Of a stretch of 16,157 nucleotides of DNA, positions 1 to 8,992 are shown one piece after another; the first letter of the stretch is position 1; every line of letters begins with the position of its first letter. This DNA is from Thermodesulfovibrionia bacterium. GTDB taxonomy: Bacteria > Nitrospirota > Thermodesulfovibrionia > UBA6902. Both the position numbers and the translations under genes were made by a program. The notes beneath the pieces were generated by a model. The model worked only from the letters and a program-made list of their open reading frames with translations, had not been told where the DNA came from and ran no database searches. The stretch spans positions 1-16,157 of the forward strand of contig CAMYJJ010000041.1 of assembly GCA_947258735.1 (NCBI GenBank), given 5' to 3'.

Positions 1-1554
1 TTGGAGGTTTTTTTGGAAGAGAAGGAAAAGAAAGATATATTTGAGTCAATTTGGAAGTTTCTGGCATCTGTCAAACTCGCTATTTATACATTAATAATAA
101 TCGCCCTGTCATCAATTGTAGGTACCATTGTTGAACAGGCGGCAGAGCCGGCCAAGAACATTGCCCTGCTTGCAAAATTTTTCGGTGATAATGCAGCGCC
201 GACTGTCTACAATATCTTTGCAAAAATGGGATTCATGGACATGTACAGTTCATGGTGGTTTGTCAGTTTTCTCGCTATTTTCAGCATTAACCTCATCGTT
301 TGTTCGATCGACAGGTTTCCCAAAACATGGCGTTCAATACGCAAACCGCAGAGACCGCTTCCGGACAATTCCATAAAATCCCTACCCATTAAGAGAGATC
401 TGAAATTCAGGACCGGTCTCAATGTTGTCAGGGATGAATTTCTAAACATCCTCGGCTCTTCCCGATACAGGGTCTCGGAAGTGACCGAGGAAGGTTCTGT
501 CCAGCTGTATACGCAAAAAAATAAATATGCCAAATTAACGGTCTACGTTGTCCATCTCAGTATTATTCTTATTTTTATAGGTGCTGTAATCGGTACAAAA
601 TTCGGATTTAAGGGCTATGTAAATATTATCGAGGGCAGGTCTACTAAAGTGGCATATATTTCTCCAAGCGAGCCATATCCACTTGGATTTGATGTAAAAT
701 GCCTCTGGTATCAGACCGAGTATTATGGATCTTCATCCACACCAAAGGAGTTCATGAGTGAACTGGTAATCCTTGATAACGGGCGAGAAGTAATGAGAAA
801 GGTCATCGAGGTCAATAATCCCCTGAAATATAAAGGGATCACTTTTTTTCAGTCCAGCTATGGAATGTTATCAGGCGTCATGGATGATTATATGATCGAG
901 GATTCCGGATCAAGACGCCAGACAACTCTTCAACCCAAGTTCACAAAGTATCCGAACCAGGTCGGCAGCTTTATAATCAAGGTAAAGCCGCTCAATGGCC
1001 AGGAAACAACGCTCTGGCTCAGACGGGGAGACACCTTTGATATCCCTGGCACTGAAATTAAAGGAACCATTGTCGGATTCTCTCCCACTCTGGACCGTGA
1101 CAGGATGACCGGTGCCCTGGGTACCAATGAATATTTCAAGGACCAGATGATGAGCCCTGCAGTTGCCATAGAAGTTGAAGCTCCCGGAAAAAAACCTTTT
1201 GTGGGGTGGTATCTCAGAAACGATCCGACCTGGATCGTTCCAGAGGGAGGTCATGAGCTGGAGTTTATAGATTTACGGGGAGTTGAGTATACGGGGCTTC
1301 AGGTCGCCAGGGATCCCGGTGTCTGGTTTATTTATATAGCATGTATTGTCATGAGTATCAGTCTGTATTTATGTTTTTTTATCAGTAATAAAAAATTATG
1401 GGTCCATATTGCTCACGAATCACCGGGGAGCAAAGGCCAGGTACGGGTAACTCTGGGAGGATCAACCAACAGGAACAAGCTTAATTTTGAAAAAGAAATT
1501 GATAAATTATTATCTCACGCATCAGATGCAATTGAAGGAAGGAGTAAGAAATGA
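1..1554 (+). CDS. resB: ResB-family cytochrome c biogenesis protein (System II)
   Basis: ResB works with CcsA to carry haem across the membrane and attach it to apocytochrome c. The 517-residue frame has hydrophobic segments at about 23-45, 85-102, 178-198 and 440-461, with a large extracytoplasmic domain between the last two. The conserved ResB features are visible: WKFLASVKLAIYT at the first helix, a histidine (H185) at the start of the third, NPLKYKGITFFQSSYG near 273-288, and TGLQVARDPGVW near 431-442. The length fits the family. The frame is open to the window edge, so these coordinates are the maximal frame. The likely real start is the TTG at 13-15, because GGAGG lies at 3-7 with a 5-base spacer, which would give 513 residues. 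It overlaps ccsA by ATGA, so the two are translationally coupled. Confidence 0.93.
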   Translation: MEVFLEEKEKKDIFESIWKFLASVKLAIYTLIIIALSSIVGTIVEQAAEPAKNIALLAKFFGDNAAPTVYNIFAKMGFMDMYSSWWFVSFLAIFSINLIVCSIDRFPKTWRSIRKPQRPLPDNSIKSLPIKRDLKFRTGLNVVRDEFLNILGSSRYRVSEVTEEGSVQLYTQKNKYAKLTVYVVHLSIILIFIGAVIGTKFGFKGYVNIIEGRSTKVAYISPSEPYPLGFDVKCLWYQTEYYGSSSTPKEFMSELVILDNGREVMRKVIEVNNPLKYKGITFFQSSYGMLSGVMDDYMIEDSGSRRQTTLQPKFTKYPNQVGSFIIKVKPLNGQETTLWLRRGDTFDIPGTEIKGTIVGFSPTLDRDRMTGALGTNEYFKDQMMSPAVAIEVEAPGKKPFVGWYLRNDPTWIVPEGGHELEFIDLRGVEYTGLQVARDPGVWFIYIACIVMSISLYLCFFISNKKLWVHIAHESPGSKGQVRVTLGGSTNRNKLNFEKEIDKLLSHASDAIEGRSKK

Positions 1555-2657
1555 CGAGCGCCAGCCTATTTGATATAGCTGCAGGCTGCTATATCGCAGC
1601 GGTAGTGACCTATATTATTTTTCTTGTTACCCGAAACAGGACCGTAGGGATAGTTGCCACCTCGGTAACATGTGTTGGGTTTGTGAGTCAGACAGTTGCA
1701 CTCATAATACGATGGGTCAATTCATATTATTTCTGGATGGAGGCCCAAACATCATCGGGAGTAGTTGAAGGAATTTTAAGGGGCGCTCCGCTGAGGAACC
1801 TGTATGAGTCCCTGATATTTTTTGTCTGGTGTACCATTATGATACATTTAATAATAGAATTTAAGTATAAAAACCGCTCACTCGGGGCTTTAGTTACTCC
1901 CATAGCAGCGCTTGCCCTGCTGTTTATAGATGTTTCAGGCGTATCAAAAGAAATCGAGCCGCTTATTCCTGCACTACAGTCCAACTGGCTGCTCTTTCAT
2001 GTATTTCTGAGCTTTATCGGATATGCTGCCTTTGCCGTCTCTTTTGGGGCAGCTTCTGCATACCTGGTGACCGTCACTGAATCGAAAACTGAAAAGACCT
2101 ATATCTTCTGGAGTATTATTTCAGGCATTTTCGTGCTGGTCCTTATAGGAATGATCATTGATTACATCGGCCTGAACGCACCACAGCGGGGAGAATATGT
2201 ACAGAACCATTTCCTCAAGTCCACTATCCGAAGTTCATCTCAGGCCTCGGTAATTGCCAGCTGGATCGTCTCTTTATTGGTCATTCTCGGGATCTGGCGT
2301 TTTGGTTTGGGACTCAAGAAAGTATTTGCAAGCCTGAACCTTACACCTGTTATGCTCGATGAGATTGCTTATAAAAGTATCGCAATAGGGTTCCCTCTTT
2401 TTACGATAGGCGGTTTGATCATGGGGGCCATCTGGGCAAACAGCGCATGGGGTAAATACTGGACCTGGGACCCCAAAGAAACCTGGTCACTCATTACATG
2501 GTTTGTCTATGCCCTTTACCTGCACGCAAGATTTGTCGGCGGATGGAGAGGAAAACGGGTTGCCATTCTATCGGTCGTCGGCTTTATTGCGGTTATATTC
2601 ACATACCTGGGAGTTAACCTTATACTGTCCGGACTTCATGCATATGGCAGCGGCTAA
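1551..2657 (+). CDS. ccsA: CcsA/ResC-type haem-handling protein of cytochrome c synthase
   Basis: This multi-pass membrane protein is the haem-channel half of the System II synthase (CcsA, also called CcsB or ResC). Most of its 368 residues lie in hydrophobic helices. The WWD motif is complete at about 295-326 (WANSAWGKYWTWDPKE, then WSLITWFVYALYLH). The conserved histidines expected to bind haem are H150 (LLFHVFLSFIGYAAF), H325 and H363 (GLHAYG). The early APLRNLYESLIFF segment at about 79-91 is also typical. The protein is somewhat longer than many CcsA proteins. The extra length seems to lie in the less conserved part between about 175 and 270. The start codon overlaps the resB stop (ATGA), so the two subunits are probably made together. 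It is convergent with the next operon, with only about 50 bases between the stops and no clear terminator. Confidence 0.94.
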   Translation: MTSASLFDIAAGCYIAAVVTYIIFLVTRNRTVGIVATSVTCVGFVSQTVALIIRWVNSYYFWMEAQTSSGVVEGILRGAPLRNLYESLIFFVWCTIMIHLIIEFKYKNRSLGALVTPIAALALLFIDVSGVSKEIEPLIPALQSNWLLFHVFLSFIGYAAFAVSFGAASAYLVTVTESKTEKTYIFWSIISGIFVLVLIGMIIDYIGLNAPQRGEYVQNHFLKSTIRSSSQASVIASWIVSLLVILGIWRFGLGLKKVFASLNLTPVMLDEIAYKSIAIGFPLFTIGGLIMGAIWANSAWGKYWTWDPKETWSLITWFVYALYLHARFVGGWRGKRVAILSVVGFIAVIFTYLGVNLILSGLHAYGSG

Positions 2658-2706
2658 CATCTTGGTCGTACATCAGCGATACCTGCGGCACAGATCGATG
2701 AATATT

Positions 2707-4107
2707 TCATAAGAGGTACTTTGCAAGACTGATGCTGTGTTCTTTCGGATCAATTGTTTTTACGATAGTTCTCATAAAGCTTCCTGATGCATCTTGTTCG
2801 GTAAGATCCACCATGTATTCCTCAACCTCATTTCCGGAACTATCAACAATGACCATAACCCGGGGTCTTTCAGGAATGGAACGGTTCCCTTCAAGAACAA
2901 TCCCCATTTCTCTTGTATCAAGCATGACCAAGGATCCCACAGGATAGTTCCCCACCATGTTAATAAAAAATTTCAACAGGATGGGATCTACTTCTTTTTC
3001 ACTCTTAACCATCATGTTTCCTATCGCCTGTTCAGGAGTCAATGGCTGTTTGTTGTAAACACGCGATGACGTCATGGCATCATACTTGTCCGCAATGGAT
3101 ATAATTTTACTGAAAAATGTGAGCTCTATTGGTTTCGCAAGCTTCGGGTACCCCGAGAAATCGCAATTCATGTGATGTTGAAATGCAACAATGGCACTCT
3201 GCATTGAGACATCGTCTATCCCTTTTAATTTCAGGAGAGAGAGAGCCCCCCATAAAGGATGTTTCTGTATGACTTTCCAGTCCTCCTCGTTTAAAACAGA
3301 CGGTTTATTTAGTACTTTATACGGTACCTCAGCCTTACCCAGATCATGAAACAGCGCTGCAATGCCCAGAGCAGTGACCTTGTTTCTGTTCAGTCCGATC
3401 CGCTGTCCGAGAGCAATCGACAGAATGCTGACATTAACTGAGTGATGAAATGTATATTCATCATAATCCTTTATTGACGTCATACCGATAAGAAGCTGCT
3501 CTTCAGACAGGAGCGCATCCACCATTGAACCTATTAATCTTTTTGCTTTTTTTATGCTGACCGTTTCACCGGCCTTGATCCCTTTTATGACTCCTTTCGT
3601 AAACGCTACTGCATTAAAATAGGTTTTCTTGACAATCTTGCGTCTGTTTAACACTTCACTCTCTTTCGATTTTCTCCACTTTCCAATCATAATGCCGGGG
3701 ATCTCATCTAATAAAGATATTATGGTGTCAAATGGCGTTTGCGACGTTGCCGCCTCATTAAACGAACTGAGCAGCATTTTAATATCTTTCACCCTGGTCT
3801 GGGAGAGAAAGCTCACCGAACCAATTTCCCTGCGTCTGAATTCTTCAGCAATATAATCAAAGTTCAGGAGGAATTCGAGCGGGAAACGTATCCGTACATC
3901 ATTCACATAAAAAATATCGTTCACCAGTTCAACCTTGATTGATCCCTCGGTCTCGACATAGTGATTGACAATGTCCCTGAATTTCATGATTGATTCCAGG
4001 ACTGCATCATTTTCAAGATCATGAAAATGTCCGCTTCTCAGGATAATGGCAAGCTGGTTTATGATGTCCTTGCCCTGGGCGGCATGTTTGTTTTCAGAGA
4101 GTATCAT
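2707..4107 (-). CDS. HD-GYP domain protein, predicted c-di-GMP phosphodiesterase (second of two)
   Basis: HD-GYP proteins hydrolyse cyclic di-GMP at a metal centre. The 466-residue protein has no membrane segment or receiver domain. Residues 1-120 form an uncharacterised N-terminal module also seen in the three upstream proteins. The HD-GYP domain spans about 215-370: H222 (HHSVNV), HDLGK at 254-258, KHP with H283, HH at 311-312, D316, GYP at 319-321 and D340. The signature reads HHMNCDFSGYP. Relative to the usual HHExxDGxGYP, Met replaces Glu and Phe replaces the first Gly, so activity may be altered. Residues 390-466 form a C-terminal extension of a kind often seen after HD-GYP domains (VGSLVMLDTREMGIVLEGN). 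It is the last gene of a four-gene operon and its ATG overlaps the upstream stop (ATGA). Confidence 0.88.
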   Translation of the reverse strand: MILSENKHAAQGKDIINQLAIILRSGHFHDLENDAVLESIMKFRDIVNHYVETEGSIKVELVNDIFYVNDVRIRFPLEFLLNFDYIAEEFRRREIGSVSFLSQTRVKDIKMLLSSFNEAATSQTPFDTIISLLDEIPGIMIGKWRKSKESEVLNRRKIVKKTYFNAVAFTKGVIKGIKAGETVSIKKAKRLIGSMVDALLSEEQLLIGMTSIKDYDEYTFHHSVNVSILSIALGQRIGLNRNKVTALGIAALFHDLGKAEVPYKVLNKPSVLNEEDWKVIQKHPLWGALSLLKLKGIDDVSMQSAIVAFQHHMNCDFSGYPKLAKPIELTFFSKIISIADKYDAMTSSRVYNKQPLTPEQAIGNMMVKSEKEVDPILLKFFINMVGNYPVGSLVMLDTREMGIVLEGNRSIPERPRVMVIVDSSGNEVEEYMVDLTEQDASGSFMRTIVKTIDPKEHSISLAKYLL

Positions 4108-5753
4108 GTCTTGCGCGTATTCTTTTTCTTTAAGACGTCCAGGTTCCTCGATTTTGTGATTCCTTCAATCACCTGCAGAACATTATCTGCCCCTGTATGG
4201 CCAAGACAGTGGATTGCTGCTGCTCTTGTTTCATTGTTCTTTGCCCTTTTAAATAATGCCTTCTTTTTCATTATCCTGACGAGAAAATCAATAACATCTT
4301 TCTCCTTCCACCGGCTGAGAATAGTAAATATCTCTTTCTTTTCAGCGAAGTTCTTATCCCGAAACCCCTTGCTTTGAATGTATTTTATTATCAGTTGCTT
4401 CGACTTTGGTGTTCCTATCTGGCCGACCGCCCTGCATGCTGCGATACGTACCGCCTGATCCCTGTCATTGAGAGATTCTGTGATAACTGGCAGCAATGAC
4501 TCTGTCCCCATCTCACCCAGGGCCCGCAGGGCCTCTTTTTTCACCCTGCTGTCATAATGGTCTGTCATATGAATTATGTGGTTCATTGCCGATTCATTTG
4601 CTATTTTTCTGAGTATGAATATGATATTTCTCACCACATACCATCGTTTGTCACTAAGACCTTTTGCAAGGAGATCGATATCCTTGGCTCCTTTATCGCT
4701 CAATATCTTAATGACGGTCCTTCGCGCCGATATCCTATTGAGTTCCCCAATGATTAATATAAAATGAGGAATTGAGGCGATCCTGATAAATGATGAAAAC
4801 TCCTGTATCAAGTTGTCAGAAAATTCAATGCCCTTATCAATAACATCGCCAAAGAGCCTGATAAATGCTTCTGAATTTACATACTCGTCTGCAAGTAATG
4901 CATACTGTTTCACCTCATCACTGCTGCCGGTATCGCGGGAGATGTCTTTTACATGGTAAAGCAGTGTGTTCACAGCGCCCAGGTTAGCATTTAACATTGC
5001 ATATTCCAGCGTCTGCTTCATACTGCTCGCTATTATTTCGTACTCATATTTCTCCTGTGCCATGCGCAGCATTTCAAAGAGCATATTGATAAGCATATCT
5101 GTCTTGTCAGGAGGATCGTTTTCTACCTCCTGAACAATACTCTGGATACTTTCATTTGTTAGGGGGAAGATATCCATATCTGACGTGCTCTCCAGCTTAC
5201 TCGCCTGTTCATAAACAGCCATGATCGAACTGCTGTTTCCCGAAGCACGTTTGGCCTTTTCAGTGGCCTCGTGTTCAAACGAGCCGCTTTCAGAGAGACA
5301 TGTTTCATCCACAACATAGGTAATGTGCTGGAAGTCCTTCTCCCACAACAGCGTTACGATGTCATCATCTATCACTTCTCTTTCATAGTCCATCGAAATA
5401 ATCTGTAAAAAGCTGGTTATTTCTTCCCTCGTGATGTCCTGCAAGAATGACAGGAGTCTTAATCCATCTCTGAAAAAAAACAGGGCAAGACTTTCATCCC
5501 TGTTTCTGTTATGGTAAATGCTCTCATCATGAAACAGGATATCGTACTGATTAATCCTTAAATGTATGCTGCCCATTGCAAGAAGGGGGAATATTACCTG
5601 GCAGAACTCATCGATGACCTGCTCCTGCATGGGGTGAGACACAGGATACATCGGTATGTTTCTTCTTGCCTTTGCAAGTGCGGTAATGAATTGTGCCACT
5701 TTTTTCTTATCCGTTATTGCGCTGCCCTGCATTTCTGCCTGTGCCTCTTTCAT
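4104..5753 (-). CDS. HEAT-repeat protein with the shared N-terminal module (second of two)
   Basis: This is a 549-residue soluble protein with no enzymatic motif that I recognise. Residues 15-120 carry the module common to this operon, with the landmark ARRNIPMYPVSHP at 29-41, a beta-rich stretch at about 62-80 and an ITREEITSFLQII helix near 107-119. A helical middle section follows. Residues about 340-535 are HEAT/armadillo-like repeats with recurring pairs of helices (for example WYVVRNIIFILRKIA, VKKEALRALGEMG and VRIAACRAVGQIG). Such repeats usually act as protein-binding scaffolds. The protein is a paralogue of the 6923-8992 product: both have W[YF]VxRN followed by [AM][FM]NHI, and [AS]xLFK near the C-terminus. 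It overlaps both neighbouring HD-GYP genes by ATGA, so stoichiometric production and a physical partnership are likely but inferred. Confidence 0.85.
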   Translation of the reverse strand: MKEAQAEMQGSAITDKKKVAQFITALAKARRNIPMYPVSHPMQEQVIDEFCQVIFPLLAMGSIHLRINQYDILFHDESIYHNRNRDESLALFFFRDGLRLLSFLQDITREEITSFLQIISMDYEREVIDDDIVTLLWEKDFQHITYVVDETCLSESGSFEHEATEKAKRASGNSSSIMAVYEQASKLESTSDMDIFPLTNESIQSIVQEVENDPPDKTDMLINMLFEMLRMAQEKYEYEIIASSMKQTLEYAMLNANLGAVNTLLYHVKDISRDTGSSDEVKQYALLADEYVNSEAFIRLFGDVIDKGIEFSDNLIQEFSSFIRIASIPHFILIIGELNRISARRTVIKILSDKGAKDIDLLAKGLSDKRWYVVRNIIFILRKIANESAMNHIIHMTDHYDSRVKKEALRALGEMGTESLLPVITESLNDRDQAVRIAACRAVGQIGTPKSKQLIIKYIQSKGFRDKNFAEKKEIFTILSRWKEKDVIDFLVRIMKKKALFKRAKNNETRAAAIHCLGHTGADNVLQVIEGITKSRNLDVLKKKNTRKT

Positions 5754-6895
5754 GCTATTTCCATTGTGTATTCCCCGTTGTTCCGGGAGAAGTTGATATT
5801 GGCTTTATTGAGTATTCTGATAAAATTATCAACCAGAACCGGATTAAAGCTTTTTTCAGTATTTTTTTTCATTAACACAAGCACTTCATCTACTTCCCAG
5901 CTTCTCCGGTACGGCCTGTTACTTCTCATGGCGTCAAAAAAATCAGCAATGGCAACAATCTGACTGCATAGATGCTGTTCTTTTCTGACAATTCCTGCCT
6001 TGGGATATCCAGTCCCATCAAATTTCATATGGTGTTCCAGAGCAACAATGGGAGCCAGGGGAGTTAACCTCTCAATGGTTGTTAAATAGCGCGCGCCATA
6101 CAGTGGATGCTGGGAGATCTCCTGAAACTCCGCCTCACTGAGGCTCCCCTCCTTTTCAAGTATGTCCTTCGAAATGAACAGTTTTCCCGCATCATGGAGC
6201 AGAGCAGCCAACCCTATATCATAGAGCAATATCTCATTCAGACCGAGGAATTCCGCCTGTGCCATAGATAAAATTGCCACATTGGTTCCATGCGTATAGG
6301 TATATTCGCTGAATGACTTTATCGGACTGAGCAGTTTCAGGAGATTTGCTTCTTTTTTAAATGCGACAATATAGTTCATCACGACCTCTTCAAGTCCTGC
6401 AATATGAAGCTTTTTAAAAGAGGTCATTGACTTGTATGTTGCTTTGAACTTCTCTACCTGTGCCGAATTAAATGAAATCAAGTTGCTCAAGTCAACTGTT
6501 TCATCTATTGCCAGGCCTTTCATCTTTATATCAACAACACCGCTTTTAATATGAGGATATGATTTGCATGGTTTATCATTATCTGAGAAGTCGATAATAA
6601 GGTGCTTGAGTTCTGAATGCGTCACTCCCTGCATAAAATCAATACGGGTTATCTTTTTCCTTTTCATCCGCTTGATTAAATTGAGCCCGTGGGTTCCCGG
6701 GTTTTTGACTGGATTCTTGTTAATAACAAGGTCTCCCGCAATTGTCATTATTTCAAACCGTTCATCCATGACATCATTAAGGATCTTATACGCTTGTTTT
6801 ACAAACTCGTCGAGAGACTCATGGTTCCTGGAATATAACGAGCAGTTTGAAACCGCAACCATTAACATATGGATAAACTGTTTAATCTGATCCAT
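5750..6895 (-). CDS. HD-GYP domain protein, predicted c-di-GMP phosphodiesterase (first of two)
   Basis: A 381-residue cytoplasmic protein predicted to hydrolyse cyclic di-GMP. Residues 1-105 hold the operon's shared N-terminal module (AVSNCSLYSRNHE at 14-26, then IDFMQGVTHSELKHLI at about 85-100). The HD-GYP domain covers about 195-350, with H202, HDAGK at 234-238, H263 in QHP, HH at 288-289, DGTGYP at 293-298 and D318. Apart from Met in place of the Glu after the double His, the signature is canonical, more so than in the sister protein at 2707-4107. The gene starts 27 bases after the stop of the upstream HEAT gene, with only a weak ribosome site. Its stop overlaps the next HEAT gene (ATGA). 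There is no receiver, PAS or membrane domain, so its input probably comes through the N-terminal module or the HEAT partner. Confidence 0.9.
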   Translation of the reverse strand: MDQIKQFIHMLMVAVSNCSLYSRNHESLDEFVKQAYKILNDVMDERFEIMTIAGDLVINKNPVKNPGTHGLNLIKRMKRKKITRIDFMQGVTHSELKHLIIDFSDNDKPCKSYPHIKSGVVDIKMKGLAIDETVDLSNLISFNSAQVEKFKATYKSMTSFKKLHIAGLEEVVMNYIVAFKKEANLLKLLSPIKSFSEYTYTHGTNVAILSMAQAEFLGLNEILLYDIGLAALLHDAGKLFISKDILEKEGSLSEAEFQEISQHPLYGARYLTTIERLTPLAPIVALEHHMKFDGTGYPKAGIVRKEQHLCSQIVAIADFFDAMRSNRPYRRSWEVDEVLVLMKKNTEKSFNPVLVDNFIRILNKANINFSRNNGEYTMEIA

Positions 6896-6922
6896 TGCAT
6901 ATATCTTGCTGACAATCCCTTA

Positions 6923-8992
6923 TCACACAATATCCTTTATTTCATTTTGACTGTAATTGCTCAGTGTAGCGAAAATCTCGGCCTTGAGACTATTGAACGC
7001 CTTTTTAAATAAAATACTCTTACTGCCCATAATTTCTCCGAGGGGGTCTAAGGCCCGGTGATCACCAATCATCCCAAGGGCCCTGACAACAGGTATCTTG
7101 TCCTTGTAGTCGATACTGGTGAGTGCCTTCTTTTTCAGCAGGCTTATCAGCTCCGGGACAGCCTCTGTAATTTTATAGCTTCCTGCAAGGACAACAGCAC
7201 TATTCACTGTTTCCCGGGTATTCCCCATCAAGTGTTTTCTCAAAGCTTCAACAGCATGCACATTGTCCCCTGCCTTCAAAAGACATTTTATGGCCTGTAA
7301 ACTGACTTTAGGATTCTTATTCAGACAAAATGGCTTTATGTGATTGAAGGCTTCTGTATTACCGCATTCTTCCAATATCACTAACATGTTTCTTTGCACA
7401 AACCATTGTGAATCATCGAGCCGTTTGAGTGTCTCTGGTACGGCATGCTCCCCAAAACGCGTTATCAGACTGATAAGAAACCTTCTTGTTGTTGCTGACT
7501 GTTCATCAATAAGGGCATCCATAAATGGAGAGACAATCTCCAACCCATAATAGTCAATGAGCTGATATACGTCCTCTTTCATGGACCGGCCCATGATGGT
7601 AAATGAATCAACAACTCCGGCGATAAATTGAGGTGAATGAACATATTCGGCAGCAACTCTGTTTATGCCGGGGAGTGTGTCCTGATCAATATTTTCCCTC
7701 ACGGTCTTTAATATTTTCAAAACACGCTGATATTGGCCTGTTTCCAGAAATTTCTCTATCTGCTCTTTTAACAGACGCATAAAGATGTCATCTTCATCCT
7801 TTGAAATAATATCCGGCATTTCTGTAGAAATGAGATATAAAAGGGTTTCATTGCTGGTGTTTTCAATATATTCGTCACTGAACTCATGAAGTTGTACATC
7901 TGCTTTTTTTTGCGATTCCAGGTCCAGAAGTTTTTGTATTTCCTTTTGATACGTGCTTGATACATATTTCTCAAAACCGCCGTCACTCAGCAGGTTCATG
8001 ATGTCAGTAGAGAGTACAATGTCGTCCGCTATATGAGCATCATCCAGTGTATTGCTCTTGTAATCCTGCTGTTCAAGTTTTGAAAATTTATCGAGGAGGT
8101 TTCTTAATGTTTCGGGAATTGCCACCTTCTGTTTATTAATTGTTTTCAATATGTTCAGGGCCTCTTCACCCGAAATATCTTCAAGTGCGTTCTCAGCATC
8201 ATCAATATCAACCGCAACCTCTCTTAATGCCGTCGTAAGAAACTGCTTTTTCAGTTCAGGCCTGAGACTGTTTATGAAATCCATAATTTTTCTCAGGTCA
8301 TTTCCTGACAGGGCCCGGTCAGAAGAGCTTCTCATATAAGCAGTAATTGCCCTGTCATACGACTCTTCTTTGACGGTCTCAATGTCGGTCCTGTTTAAAA
8401 GACCGGCAAGTTTTTCAGGGGAAATGTCCCTTACCCGGGAGGTTTCATCTCCTGTTTGCAGCCTTCCCTCCTTCATACCTGAAACATAGCGTTCCCATAT
8501 AAGATCTTCAGACTGGCTGTAATCAGTACCGCCGTCATCAAAAGCAAACGCACCGTAGTCTATAAACCCCAGCGTGACATGGGGCAGTTCATACTTGTTC
8601 AATCTGTCCATGAGCGTCTCAGATGACGACTTGTCGTTCTCTACTATGTACCGGAGCAGATCATAGACCTCGTTTCTCGACAGGCCTGTCTGAAATGTGA
8701 TAAATGCTATATTCAGGTCCGTGAGACACAGTGCAAAGTCCCTGAACACGGGATGGGCCTTGTCGAGGTAATAGTCATCAACAATAAGAGTGTCCTTAGC
8801 CACAGAAAGCGTGATTTCATTCCTCAGTTCAAACAGTTCGACGAAACACTCATAGGACTTGCTGAGAGATTTCTCAACAATAGGGTGTTCTTTGGGATAA
8901 ATTGAAACATTTCGGCGTGCAATGTTTAACTCATGAATAGACTCACTCAGCAGCCGGGCATCAAGAGGCAGTTTTTCGTTAATCTCGGTCAT
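6923..8992 (-). CDS. HEAT-repeat protein with the shared N-terminal module (first gene of operon)
   Basis: A 689-residue soluble protein that heads the four-gene operon. Residues 10-118 match the N-terminal module of its neighbours (ARRNVSIYPKEHP at 25-37; FQTGLSRNEVYDLLRYI at about 100-116). Residues 120-480 are mostly helical and acidic, with no motif I recognise. Residues about 500-680 are degenerate HEAT-like helical pairs (WFVQRNMLVILEE, NPKVSLQAIKCLLKAG, IPVVRALGMIGDHRAL). The last three repeats and the ILFKKAFNSLKAEIFATL segment align by eye with the 4104-5753 protein, so the two are paralogues. No catalytic residues are evident, and a scaffold or regulatory-subunit role is inferred from the repeats and the HD-GYP neighbours. 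The chosen ATG is the first in the frame. Its ribosome site is modest (GAAG about 5 bases upstream, AGGA further off). Confidence 0.82.
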   Translation of the reverse strand: MTEINEKLPLDARLLSESIHELNIARRNVSIYPKEHPIVEKSLSKSYECFVELFELRNEITLSVAKDTLIVDDYYLDKAHPVFRDFALCLTDLNIAFITFQTGLSRNEVYDLLRYIVENDKSSSETLMDRLNKYELPHVTLGFIDYGAFAFDDGGTDYSQSEDLIWERYVSGMKEGRLQTGDETSRVRDISPEKLAGLLNRTDIETVKEESYDRAITAYMRSSSDRALSGNDLRKIMDFINSLRPELKKQFLTTALREVAVDIDDAENALEDISGEEALNILKTINKQKVAIPETLRNLLDKFSKLEQQDYKSNTLDDAHIADDIVLSTDIMNLLSDGGFEKYVSSTYQKEIQKLLDLESQKKADVQLHEFSDEYIENTSNETLLYLISTEMPDIISKDEDDIFMRLLKEQIEKFLETGQYQRVLKILKTVRENIDQDTLPGINRVAAEYVHSPQFIAGVVDSFTIMGRSMKEDVYQLIDYYGLEIVSPFMDALIDEQSATTRRFLISLITRFGEHAVPETLKRLDDSQWFVQRNMLVILEECGNTEAFNHIKPFCLNKNPKVSLQAIKCLLKAGDNVHAVEALRKHLMGNTRETVNSAVVLAGSYKITEAVPELISLLKKKALTSIDYKDKIPVVRALGMIGDHRALDPLGEIMGSKSILFKKAFNSLKAEIFATLSNYSQNEIKDIV

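Noticed and set aside
910..1254. 114-residue minus strand ORF inside resB
   Set aside because: It is antisense to conserved ResB coding sequence and shows no recognisable domain.
4021..4377. 118-residue + strand ORF inside the HEAT and HD-GYP genes
   Set aside because: It is antisense to two well-supported genes, has a low-complexity Phe-rich translation typical of shadow frames, and has no ribosome site worth noting.
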